Source of the DNA: Priapulus caudatus | Lineage: Eukaryota > Priapulida > Priapulimorpha > Priapulimorphida > Priapulidae | Assembly: GCF_000485595.1 (NCBI RefSeq) | Contig: NW_014577066.1 | Span: 628,421-663,942, forward strand | DNA: 35,522 nt | Direction: 5' to 3' | Shown here: piece by piece, positions 1-8,708 of the stretch | Position numbering within the stretch: the stretch's first letter is position 1 | Layout of the letters: every line of letters begins with the position of its first letter | Position numbers and translations under genes: made by a program | The notes under the pieces: generated by a model | Seen by the model: only the letters and a program-made list of their open reading frames with translations | The model's database searches: none | What the model was told of the DNA's origin: nothing

Positions 1-40
<40 letters not shown>
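1..40. repeat. (AG)n microsatellite at window edge
   Basis: Twenty uninterrupted AG dinucleotides. The tract touches the window edge, so its true length is unknown. An AGCACG|gtgagt donor-like sequence follows directly, but no coding frame supports an exon here. Confidence 0.95.
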
Positions 41-41
<1 letters not shown>

Positions 42-904
42 ACGGTGAGTAAAATAATTGGAAAGAAGAGAAAGCAACGAATAGCACTCAAAACTTTTGG
101 TGGTGCGGGTATGGTTTCAACTATGGTTTGACTGGTGTGAGTATTAAGCTCCGCCTATATGCCACTCGTGTTGTGTCCACAAAAGTGTCAGCAAAGAGCA
201 AAGTGTCTGTGCAGCTGCTTGAAACATTAGAAAAGCGGGAATTTTGTTCCCCCCCCCCCGGAATATAAGAAATAGCATCCCGGATGTTGGAAATTCCAGA
301 TCTTTCTCGGTCTGTCATGCCTCCACACCGCCTAATTACCCAGTGCAGCTTATCGATATCAAATAAACCCTCACGAATTTAATTTAACCGACTAGCTAGC
401 CCTGGGGTAGATTACAAATAACCGCCGCCATGCTGCTAGATGCCATTCACCGTTTAGTTGTGCCAACTGCGTCGCAACGCAGCAGCCATTCTGCGATGTC
501 TTCGTCACCCGACCCAGTCGCCGAGTGCCAGTTGCAAGCATGCGTGCGTCCCAACGCGCTTCCAATAGTTCCAACGACCATGATTAACGGCGGTTTCTCT
601 GCTGTGTTGTCGTCATGGTCGTCATGGCTGCGGGGCTGGCATTGTCCGACGTTCGCGGTCACGTGGATGCGTCGTTTGTCATCTGCATGCTGATTACCGC
701 CGCCGGCCTTCGCCGTGACAACGAAATACGGACCGTTGTTGATCATCGCGTGTGTGTATCTCGGCACTATCTCGCTGGCTTTGGCTGGGATGGCAGTGGC
801 AGTAAGGCTGGTATCAACTTCTGAGACAGCAGGATCTTAGCTGTGTTTTTTCGAGGCATGCTATAAGAAGCTGCGTTGGTCTGGTCGATTTGATGGGACG
901 GGGG
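41..904. other. Unannotated stretch, no supported gene
   Basis: Mixed-composition DNA with a run of about ten C near 250. Overlapping open frames on both strands between 430 and 825 reach about 106 codons. They show no domain, no convincing splice sites and no repeat match, so I do not call a gene. Confidence 0.5.
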
Positions 905-1145
905 GAAAGCCGAGTGGTTAATTAAAGGGAAAACATGCAGGAAGCTGATCCGTAATTAGGGCCGGTGGAGTATGGAGGAAGCTGATTGGTTATTAAAGGG
1001 GGAAGTATAAAGTAAGCTTAGTGGCTATCGAGGGTGAAGTATAGAGGAAGTCGATTGGTTATTAAGGGAAACGTAGAGACGAAGCTGGTTGGTCATTAAT
1101 GGGAAAGTACGAACAAAGCTGAGTGGTTATTATGTGACGTAGGGT
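905..1145. repeat. Degenerate minisatellite, ~35-bp unit, about 7 copies
   Basis: Successive units start near 905, 941, 978, 1013, 1047, 1081 and 1115. They share the pattern GAAGCTGATTGGTTATTAAA followed by a purine-rich GGGAAAGTA stretch. Copies differ at many positions and in length (34 to 37 bp), so the array is old. I see no open frame or regulatory motif that explains it. Confidence 0.8.
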
Positions 1146-2770
1146 GTAATGAGGACATTGTCGTTGCTTCAGCGGATGCTAAGGAGGAGGGAAGTTTGTT
1201 GAGAGCCGATCCACATGCAGCAGGTTCTGCTAGTATTATGCGTATATGCCTCACCCTGCCGCTTAATGAAGCGTACATGTCATTGATGAGAGAGTGCTGT
1301 GACATTGAACCACATCTCACAATCAACGTTATCCTGCCAAGTCCATGTGATTTTCTACCGGCTCAGCATATGCGCAAAGCAATTAACAAATTTCTTTGCC
1401 AAGGCTCTAACTCTTTTGTAGTAGCGCATGTTAGTTGTGATCAGGCAAGGGGGAATTATAATCCGGGAGGATTTCTCGCCATCGAGAGTCGCGTAGTGCA
1501 TTCTGGGACGTGATGGGGGAGGGGTGGGGTAGGTGGGGGCGAAATCGCTATACGTGCCGGGAGAATCGCTTTGACGACATTAACCTCCTAACGTCATACT
1601 GTAATAAATATTCGCTGCATTAAAATTCGTTTTCGATTGTTAGGAATAGTAACGCGAAACACGGGGAATGTATCGTCTCTGCGTCAGTCTCTATGCGAAG
1701 CGCATTTTGCGAGTCATAAAACCTCGTTTTACTAATGAAATCTTAATGGATTTCTCACCGCAAATCGCATCGACTATATGAGAATGGCGATGAGAGGCAG
1801 GCAAGCGCGCTAGAGCGCTGCAGCTATTTAGGCTTCTGTGTCCCGAACGCCCGCGAAATGACAAAGAGTAAGTTTGCCGTGGCGTATCGTAGTCTACACT
1901 TCACGTAAACTCGTTCTTGCAAAAATAACTTCATCAAGCATCGACGCACTCTCGCTATTCGTTTGCGTCGCGCTGACCCAGTCGGGAGAGAGTGGCAGCG
2001 ACTTTGATGTCATAAACTGATGAATGCCGGTCTCCGCGCGTCCGATCCCTACGCTGAACCGATCGTCGTTAAAGTCGAAGATCTATCGAAAATTTATGGA
2101 AATGTATGGGCTGCTTAATGTCGTTCAAAATTCTCGGCGCGAGCGCATGACACATTTCCGTAAGCACGCGCGGCGTGAGGTGGGCCGTAACGCTTGGCGG
2201 CTGTCGACGTTTGGTGTAGCGGGGGTTTGCCGACGTGACACACGCACCCGGCAATTAACCCCTTATCTCCTCGCATCTGGGGAGGGGGTGACAAAGGACA
2301 ATGCTGTTGACAAGTTGACAGCGACCGGGTAATCCCTGTGGGCGGTGTCGTGCGTCTGTCGTGGCCGTGATGGGAGGCTGCGTACATCATCCATCAACTC
2401 GCGGTGAGAGAGTGCATGGTGACTATACTGTGTCGTACGCATCCTGATCCGTGTCCATCGGCATGGGTCCCATCACCGCTACCCCCACGCGGATTCCTGG
2501 AACTGTCTCGACCGGAGGTCCTATTCATTCCTAAACACGGTCACCTTCACTGGACCGTGGCATACAGAGTGTGCTAACGTCGCATGGTAAAAAAACACGA
2601 ACGGACTCTCGTGCTCCGGCTCTAACGATAGCCGCTATGACTTGTGCGTACGTCTTGCTCGGTGCGTGTCGATATGTGGAGGAAATTCCGTTCCTACTGT
2701 ATTACTCGCTTTTTTTTTATCTGCACACTTACAATTGCCATGGGATCTTCTTCTTTGCTTTCTCTACGCA
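1146..2770. other. Unannotated stretch, no supported gene
   Basis: Nothing repeated or recognisable. A 40-codon open stretch (about 1747-1870) runs into a strong gtaagt donor but has no credible acceptor. An open frame at 2024-2332 has no visible domain. Best treated as intergenic or intronic. Confidence 0.45.
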
Positions 2771-2772
<2 letters not shown>

Positions 2773-2805
<33 letters not shown>

Positions 2806-2894
2806 TCCCTCGGTCACACACTGTCTCATTCTCACAATCTCTGTCTCTCTCACGCACGCGCTTTCTCTCTCTCTCTCTCGCTCTATTTTCATCG
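2773..2894. repeat. CT-rich low-complexity tract
   Basis: Runs of CT and TCTC with short interruptions (CCCTCC, CACGCACGCG). Open frames across it, rich in Ser and Leu, are products of the repeat and are not genes. Confidence 0.9.
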
Positions 2895-3370
2895 CTTTTG
2901 TCAATTCTCGTTACTAAATGTCCATCCTTTCTATTCGACCGGTCTGATTCGAGTTCGTTATTATATGGTCTGTCTTACACGAGTGCCTCTATAGTCTACC
3001 TCACGCCAGTACCTCTAGTATAAATCACAACAGTAGTTCTCTGGTTTAGCCTGGGTCACCGTCTCTTCGGTCTGAGTTGATGGGTTTAATGGTCCTTCTC
3101 GCGGCCGCTACACTCGTGCGTGCGTGCAATTCTTACGCTTGACCTTCTGCTTTAGTCGCAGTGCAATTCGACGTGCCGGTGTCGACGCGTCGGAATCGTC
3201 TATCTAACACCGACGCGAAGGTTTTTTCGCTCTGCTCGCAAGTTCTTTTGACAGGCGGCACGCTATTGTAGTCGACTGTCGCAATTACTCGGCACGAGAC
3301 AGTGCATGTGCGCAGTAAAGTGTGAGCCATATGCAGGAATGTTGGGGGGACGGGTTATTTCGGCTGATAG
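2895..3370. other. Unannotated stretch with a possible small exon
   Basis: Mostly unremarkable. A pyrimidine-rich acceptor ending in ttgacag at 3253 is followed by about 60 open bases and a GCA|gtaaag donor-like site. Nothing nearby extends this into a gene. Confidence 0.4.
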
Positions 3371-3550
3371 GGTCTATGTCTCCTTGGGTACTGCCGGACA
3401 CTGCGGCTGCTGTTGTCAATAACAACAATCAATAATATCAACAATCAACAAACAATAATGTCAGTAACAATAACAGCAGTTAGTGGCAACATTAGTAGCA
3501 GCAACAACAATAGCAGCCTCAGTGTCCGGCAGTACCCAGGGAGACAGACA
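3371..3550. repeat. Foldback: ~40-bp inverted repeat around an AAC/AAT-rich loop
   Basis: The left arm around 3375-3414 and the right arm around 3503-3545 are reverse complements with few mismatches. The perfect core is GGTACTGCCGGACACTG on the left and its complement CAGTGTCCGGCAGTACC on the right. The loop of about 90 bp is a degenerate AAC/AAT trinucleotide region. This could be a small foldback element or a hairpin made by local inversion. No target duplication is evident. Confidence 0.75.
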
Positions 3551-4105
3551 CTATCATCGTTACTTCGTATGGGTTGCTCCTATAACGTAATGAGTGCTGT
3601 TTGTCGGAGAGATGGTGCCCGGGTAATGGTTCGCTCGGGTAGTGGGTCGCCTTACGTGTTGGTGGGTGTCGTTTCCAGCGAACTTGAAAGGAAAGGGGGT
3701 CTTCTTTGGTGTAGGATTGTTTTACGTGGTGTTTGGCGCCGCATTCAGGAGTGTTGCAGGTGGCGCGTCCCATCGTGTGAGTTGTTCGTGAGTGTGATGG
3801 CGCACGCTGTTTCCAGGAGAGTCGCAGAGGAAAAGGTCAGTCGTGAACGGCGGTCTTATGTGATGGCGGATACCGATCCCGGGAATGTTAAAGGGGGAGT
3901 GGTAGGAAATGGTGATCCGTGGCGTAGTTCTGTGCAGGAGTGTCACGTTCCCGTGTGTGGTGAAATAAAAACGGATCGCGTGATGTTTTGTGCTACGTGT
4001 AGGTTGATCTAAGAAGGCAAGTAGGCCTGTCGTCATCCATTAAGTAAGTCAAGGTAGAGGCTGGTGGGATATTCACAGGTATGGGGGAAGGTGGATATAT
4101 CCATT

Positions 4106-4109
<4 letters not shown>
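3551..4109 (+). other. Open region, 199-codon frame of doubtful coding status
   Basis: A + frame from 3413 (non-ATG start) to 4012 stays open for 199 codons, the longest non-microsatellite frame in the first 10 kb. Its N-terminal part encodes the Asn/Ser-rich foldback loop. The rest is G- and T-rich with phrases such as GGCGC..CAGGAGTGT that recur loosely near 3738 and 3930, which suggests a decayed tandem repeat. I see no domain, signal peptide or splice signal. I consider it non-coding. Confidence 0.3.

Positions 4110-4172
<63 letters not shown>
4110..4172. repeat. (TA)n microsatellite, ~31 uninterrupted repeats
   Basis: Pure alternating T and A for 63 bp, self-complementary and therefore able to extrude a cruciform. 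It lies just 5' of the AACGTT-rich stretch and the TTACGTAA satellite. Confidence 0.95.
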
Positions 4173-4175
<3 letters not shown>

Positions 4176-4177
4176 AT

Positions 4178-4284
4178 TTTGTAACGTTGTAGGAACATAA
4201 AGAATACCACACAAAGTTACGTTCCTATAATGTTGCACAAAACGTTTTCGGAACATTAGTGCAACGTTGTGCGAACGTTTCCAG
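4178..4284. repeat. Degenerate AACGTT-containing palindromic repeat
   Basis: Several overlapping copies of the pattern GTAACGTTGTAGGAACAT / GCAACGTTGTGCGAACGTTT occur in both orientations (near 4182, 4217, 4233, 4262). The self-complementary core AACGTT recurs every 15 to 30 bp. The tract merges into the satellite to its right. Confidence 0.6.
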
Positions 4285-5545
4285 AGCGTGATTTACTTAG
4301 CTGCGTAAGCCGAGTGGGGTTAAGTCATACGTGATAAAATTCGATGTTGTGTGCTAATTCTATCTAAATAACAATCTTTCGTGGATATGTTAACTGGTGT
4401 TACAATGCTACGTTAGTCTGAGCAACAAGCTCAAGTGGACGAAATTAAATAGGGAAACCTATAAGAAAACCGCGCGTGTATACGTGTAATAGATTGTGCA
4501 CGTGAGCTTGTCCACGTATCGAGCTAACGTAATTGATTATGCTAATCCAAGCTTACGTAAGCTTTGTTTTCACGCGTTACTAGCTTACATGAGTGATGTT
4601 ACCTTCTGTAAAAATTCCGTAAACGTGTGCAATGTTATGTAAGTGTGTACAGGTAATTTTTAAAGTGCGTGGACGCGCTCTATACCTTTTGTGCGGCAAG
4701 TTCAGGTAAATATCTTGGGAATGTATCCTGGCATACATCGCGTAGCTTGCTAGTTTATGTAAGTGTGGCCAACAATCAAATTTGTAATCTGTACGGGTAT
4801 TATATGTAACAATCTTGTCGATGTGCGTTAGCTTCCGTGCGCGTGGCTAGCTTATGTAACCGGCGCCTGGCACTGCGTTAGCTTACGTAAGTGTGGTTAG
4901 CTTACGTAAGTGCGCTAGCTTACGTAAGTGTGGCTAGCTTACGTAAATGTGGCTAGCTTACGTAAGTGTGGCTAGCTTACGTAAGTGTGGCTAGCTTATG
5001 TAACAATCTTATCGATGTATGTTAGCTTACATAGTATACTCGTGCTAGCTTACGGTAAAAGTGGCTAGCTTACGTAACATGGGCGTGTAACTGCGCTAAT
5101 GTAACAATCTTATCGATGTGTGTTAGCTTACATAGTATACTCGTGCAAGCCTACGTAAGTGTAGCCAACTTATGTAACAATCTTGTCGATGTGTGTTAGC
5201 TTACATATTATACTCGTGCTAGCTTACGTAAGTGTAGCCAACTTATGTAACAATCTTATCGATGTGCGTTACCTTACATAGTATACTCGTGCTAGCTTAC
5301 GTAAGTGTGGCCAACTTATGTAACAATCTTGTCGATGTGTGTTACCTTACATAGTATTCTCGTGCTAGCTTACGTAAGTGCGCTAGCTTACGTAAGGGTG
5401 ACTAGCTTATGTAACAATCGTATCGATGTATGTTAGCTTACATAGTATACCCGTGCTAGTTTACGTAAGTGTGGCTATCTTACGTAAGTGCGCTATCTTA
5501 CATAAGTGTGGCTAGCTTACGTGCGCAGGTAAGAGCTAGGTTCAT
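4285..5545. repeat. TTACGTAA satellite: 18-19-bp units with 73-bp higher-order repeat
   Basis: The basic unit is GCTAGCTTACGTAAGTGTG, of 18 or 19 bp. It contains two self-complementary cores, GCTAGC and CTTACGTAAG. Exact TTACGTAA octamers start at 4553, 4883, 4902, 4920, 4939, 4958, 4977, 5070, 5224, 5297, 5370, 5388, 5461 and 5480, with TTATGTAA variants at about eight more places. A higher-order unit marked by AACAATCTTATCGATGTGTG recurs at 5002, 5103, 5176, 5249, 5322 and 5413, with exact 73-bp spacing from 5103 to 5322. The array decays leftwards: 4285-4800 holds only scattered relics. TTACGTAA is the consensus of PAR-bZIP and NFIL3 factors, and each unit also carries GTAAGT. Whether either property matters is inference. 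Confidence 0.93.
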
Positions 5546-5960
5546 CGCTGCTGCGCTGGCGTACACGCGTGACTTAGAAGTAGCTGCGGCCTCCCTCCCT
5601 CCCGCGCGAGCAGGCAGCGTGTAAGTGGAGCGTGACAGCTCGCGTGGATTAGCAGACGCCGTCACACACACGGCGCCCGTCAGTCACGCAGCCGCTGCCG
5701 CCCGACACTCGTTTGTGCCTAACAGCTTAACACAGCCCGCTGGATATATACCTGTCGACGGAAAAGTATTCAAACTGTGAAGAGATTTGCTGTGAGATAG
5801 TGTGCGGAGGAGTGCGTTCTCCGATGATGGCTTAGCGAGAATGCTCACGTCGGTGTGTCGTATGGATGCGTGAGTGGTGTGGTTGACCGGTCGATGGACG
5901 AGGGGGAAGCGTACAGGTGCCTGCTCATATATACAACGAAATTAACCTAAGGTAGGTTTT
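5546..5960 (+). promoter_or_regulatory. CpG-rich promoter-like region with candidate first exon
   Basis: Directly after the satellite the DNA becomes GC- and CpG-rich (CCTCCCTCCCTCCCGCGCGA, CAGCCGCTGCCGCCCG). A TATA-like GGATATATACC lies near 5741. Downstream, an ATG at 5841 with A at -3 opens ten codons that run into a strong GC|gtgagt donor at 5870. An alternative donor AAG|gtaggt lies at 5952. A short upstream ATGATGGCTTAG would be a minimal uORF. No second exon can be paired with confidence, because the next 12 kb shows no phase-compatible exon that I can defend. The region could be a promoter, or simply a GC-rich island. Confidence 0.35.
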
Positions 5961-6106
5961 TCTCAGGGCAGCATTTCGTTATGTCACAGTGATAGGCATC
6001 GGAAGTCAGTAGAGGTAATACAGCGTCCGCTATAGCTTCTGAGTTACCGCACGTGCTATACGGTGTCAAGCTACTTGCACATACGGTATCTACCGTGCTA
6101 CATGAT

Positions 6107-6114
6107 GCTAATGC
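6107..6114. repeat. Left target-site duplication of the 6115-6252 element
   Basis: GCTAATGC, identical to 6253-6260 on the other side of the element. Confidence 0.85.
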
Positions 6115-6252
6115 CACAGGCACTTGAAGCGTTTCAATAAAATATATACGCAGGGGTATATATATATATATATATAGCTATATATAACTGTAGCCGTGCA
6201 CAGCACACGACCCCTGCGTATATATTTTATTGAAACGCTTCAAGTGCCTGTG
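6115..6252. mobile_element. Foldback MITE with 8-bp target duplication (hAT-type)
   Basis: This 138-bp element has perfect terminal inverted repeats. With the neighbouring C/G pair the pairing covers 44 bp (6114-6157 against 6210-6253). The termini begin CACAGGCACTTGAAGCGTTT. It is flanked by the direct repeat GCTAATGC at 6107-6114 and 6253-6260, an exact 8-bp duplication, the length made by hAT-superfamily transposases. The 52-bp interior is mainly a TA repeat, so there is no transposase gene. Perfect arms and an intact duplication suggest recent insertion. A relative with similar termini lies at 10476-10831. Confidence 0.88.
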
Positions 6253-6260
6253 GCTAATGC
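6253..6260. repeat. Right target-site duplication of the 6115-6252 element
   Basis: GCTAATGC, identical to 6107-6114. Confidence 0.85.
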
Positions 6261-6266
6261 CGTCAT

Positions 6267-6362
6267 CAATAGCTAAAAATACATGCAGTATTAGCTATTG
6301 ATATTATCAGGAGTAAGATAATATAGGCTATATATTAGGCCTATATTATCTTACTCCTGATA
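6267..6362. repeat. Two hairpins: 9-bp arms, then perfect 24-bp arms
   Basis: CAATAGCTA (6267-6275) pairs with TAGCTATTG (6292-6300). Immediately after, 6305-6328 and 6339-6362 are perfect 24-bp reverse complements (core CAGGAGTAAGATAATATAGG) around a 10-bp loop. Similar phrases flank the block (TGCCGTCATCAA at about 6259, TGCCGTCAACTA at about 6379). This could be an imperfect target duplication of a second foldback insertion. Confidence 0.8.
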
Positions 6363-6562
6363 TGTGCAGTGTGAGGACTGCCGTCAACTAGGCCTATATG
6401 TTATATTTCCTGGGATTCCAATACATGACAACGTAAGGAATGACTTTAAAAATGCCCCAGTTCATTAAGAGGTTGGTGTAAACCCTCAGTGTTCGTAGGT
6501 AGAGCGTATAGCTGTCTGTAATATTGTTGTCGAAGCCAAGAGCGTGGAATACACAACATAAC

Positions 6563-6595
6563 GCGAGCACACGAACATACGCACGCACGCGCACA

Positions 6596-6639
<44 letters not shown>

Positions 6640-6690
6640 CACACACACGCACACACAAACATACGTGCGCACGCACGCACGCATATACAC
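6563..6690. repeat. (ACGC)n / (AC)n microsatellite complex
   Basis: ACGC tetranucleotides (6595-6640), then ACAC and ACGC mixtures. The matching open frames on both strands (Arg/Thr/His or Cys/Val/Arg repeats) are translation artefacts. Confidence 0.93.
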
Positions 6691-6725
6691 ACAGGCATGT
6701 AAACAACAGAGACTCAGGTATCACG

Positions 6726-6726
<1 letters not shown>

Positions 6727-6780
<54 letters not shown>
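6727..6780. repeat. (AC)n microsatellite
   Basis: About 25 AC repeats preceded by CGCACGCGCGC. Polymorphic-marker type tract. Confidence 0.95.
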
Positions 6781-6784
<4 letters not shown>

Positions 6785-7261
6785 GTCGTTCTGGGACACG
6801 CGTGCGATAATTTAACACGATTAGTTAGTCTCGCTATCCAACACTAGAATTTATAGTTCAAGGTTCGATTGCCGATTATCTTGCGGTTGCTATAGCACCG
6901 CATCTGTACTTTGAATGCGGACGTGAAGCGGCAACGTTGAGATAGCGTCAGCGTTGCCTACTCTCTGCACGCTGGTTACCTATCACACACGTTATTACAT
7001 CGTCACGTCACAAGTGGAGCATGTGATTAGTCTATACAGTGGCATGACAGTTATGTGATGAGTACACGCGTATCGCTACTCTATCTCACCGCGCCCATAT
7101 CGAAGTAGACGTGTTTATCGTGAACGAGTTAGCGCGTTGCCGTTCCGCTATAACTCACCTGAACTTATGTTATCGGAATTCGTCTGCTGACACAGGACTT
7201 TACTGGTAACGCTCTTCATTTCGTTCTTACCTAAGCAGTGCTTAGCAGTTCTTACCTCGAT
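6781..7261. other. Unannotated stretch, nothing recognised
   Basis: Unique-looking DNA. A GGTTCGATTGC string near 6862 resembles a tRNA B box, but no A box or cloverleaf can be built around it. Confidence 0.5.
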
Positions 7262-7412
7262 CAGCTTATAACTTATACCTTATTATACCTATACCGTATA
7301 CCTTATATCTTAGCTTAACACCTTAATACCTTACACCTTAATAGTTTAATAGCTTACACCTTAATACCTTAGCTTAAAAGCTTAACACCTTATAACAGCT
7401 TAATACCTTATG
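7262..7412. repeat. Degenerate CTTAATACC tandem repeat
   Basis: Roughly fifteen variants of CTTAATACC, CTTAACACC and CTTATACC with GCTTA spacers in 150 bp. The repeat length drifts around 8 and 16 bp. The tract is T- and A-rich, with no coding potential. Confidence 0.8.
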
Positions 7413-8010
7413 CCTAACACTAGCGATTGTTTTTCTATTAGAGCCAATGGACATAATGTTAAGAGGATGTTTGTAATGTTTCCTGTCTCAGCATACCCAG
7501 TCTCGATCTTCCAAACAACTTAAAACCAGTACGAGTAAGAATCGGTTCAAACGTGTGTTTCAACAACACGCGAGACGTTAAAAGCCGGAACGAAGCGAAG
7601 TGTTATGTGGCTGGCTGATTCAATTACGGTATGTCGTAACGGAATAGCAATCGGCCTAAACGGGCCGCAAAAGCCTAAACGGGGGCTATTTGATTGAAAT
7701 CACCAGCTCGTGCAACTGTAACCGTAGGCGGTGGTGGTCGTCGTTTGTCGTATACCCAGCCCTTCCCTCGCGATCGCTACATCGCTCGCCATCAAAATGC
7801 GCCTCTCGTCTGTGCTGATCGGCTGTTGATCGGCTTTTGATCAGTCAGCTACTGACCTTCCAACGTCAGTCTCGGAATCAGGCCATAACTGCAGGCAAAC
7901 GTTGTGGCGTCCTGTATTGATGTTGCAGTGCGCTTTCGTTTGCGCTCGCAAACTTACGATGGCAAATTGTTATCGACATAAACTATTTGTAGTATTAATA
8001 ATAATGTTTA
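7413..8010. other. Unannotated stretch, nothing recognised
   Basis: Mixed DNA, CpG-containing between 7700 and 7830 (GGCGGTGGTGGTCGTCG). No exon passes a splice-and-frame check. Confidence 0.45.
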
Positions 8011-8034
8011 TTATATATATATATAATATATATA

Positions 8035-8067
<33 letters not shown>
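8011..8067. repeat. (TA)n tract with interruptions
   Basis: Alternating TA with AATA and AATTA breaks at 8025 and 8036, then a pure run to 8067. Confidence 0.93.
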
Positions 8068-8069
<2 letters not shown>

Positions 8070-8164
8070 AGCGAGACGGAATAAATGGGAGGAGAGTGTA
8101 AGCGGTAGAAAGTGACCTCGCCATCGCGCTTGTCACAAAAATAAAGAGCACAACGTTCTCGCGG

Positions 8165-8335
8165 TAGAGCTTGATAGCTCGGCTTACGCGCTCTTCCTCT
8201 TTTTCTCTCTCGCTCGCGCGCTCTGTTTCTCTTTCTCCCTCTTGCTGCCTCTCTCTTGGTTTTCTCCCTCTCGCTTTCCCGGGATCTGTCTTCTTTTCTC
8301 CTAGTCCGTCTCCCTCCCGCGCCTCGCTCTCTTTG
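8165..8335. repeat. Pyrimidine-rich CT tract
   Basis: Long CT-rich strand (TCTCTCTCGCTCGCGCGCTC, TTTCTCCCTCTTGC). The 150-codon Arg/Glu-rich open frame on the - strand is the purine complement of this tract and not a protein gene. Confidence 0.85.
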
Positions 8336-8417
8336 AAGGTAGAGGTTTGATCTGGTACTGTCATAGATGAAAGGCGCATATATATTCGCTTCAGAAGTAT
8401 GAAGCAATGCAGATGCA

Positions 8418-8708
8418 CACACACACAGTGGCGCCCGCAGATAGAAGCACTGGAAGCACAGTGCTTCCAGTAAATTTTGGGTTAAACAATTTTGTTCCTA
8501 CATTTTGTTCCTAAATCTCTCTCGCAAGACTCACCAGATTGCATCTCCAGTCGTCTACCATTCAAACATTTTCAGAGGGGGGGCATGTCCCCAGACCCCC
8601 CTAGCATGCAGCGCGCCTACGGCGCTTGCTTTTTATTATCACTGAGGATTTTATCCTTCTGCATGTGCTTCTACTCTCTTAAGACCTGTGGGCGCCAGTC
8701 CACACACA
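8418..8708. mobile_element. hAT-like non-autonomous transposon (~275 bp) with flanking duplication
   Basis: The left terminus CAGTGGCGCCCGCAG (8426) and the right terminus CTGTGGGCGCCAGTC (ending 8700) are imperfect inverted repeats. The CAGTGGCG start is typical of hAT elements. The 8-bp CACACACA lies on both sides (8418-8425, 8701-8708), but the flank is AC-rich, so the duplication is weaker evidence than usual. A subterminal hairpin with 11-bp arms (8449-8459 and 8461-8471, ACTGGAAGCAC) and an internal GGGGGGGCATGTCCCCAGAC with CCCCCC are as seen in related elements (from memory of the family). The interior encodes no transposase. Confidence 0.75.

Noticed and set aside
1747-1870. Forty open codons ending at a strong A|gtaagt donor
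   Set aside because: No acceptor-like sequence bounds the 5' side and no partner exon is visible.
4285-5545. Reading the satellite as a CRISPR array
   Set aside because: Repeats are contiguous with no unique spacers, and the DNA is eukaryotic.
6446-6847. Open frames of 98-117 codons across AC/GT and ACGC tracts
   Set aside because: Repeat-driven frames of Cys/Val/Arg or Thr/His/Arg with no non-repeat domain.
6862-6873. GGTTCGATTGCC, tRNA B-box-like
   Set aside because: No A box upstream and no cloverleaf stems.
7970-8424. 150-codon Arg/Glu-rich - strand frame
   Set aside because: It is the purine complement of a CT-rich tract; composition explains the lack of stops.
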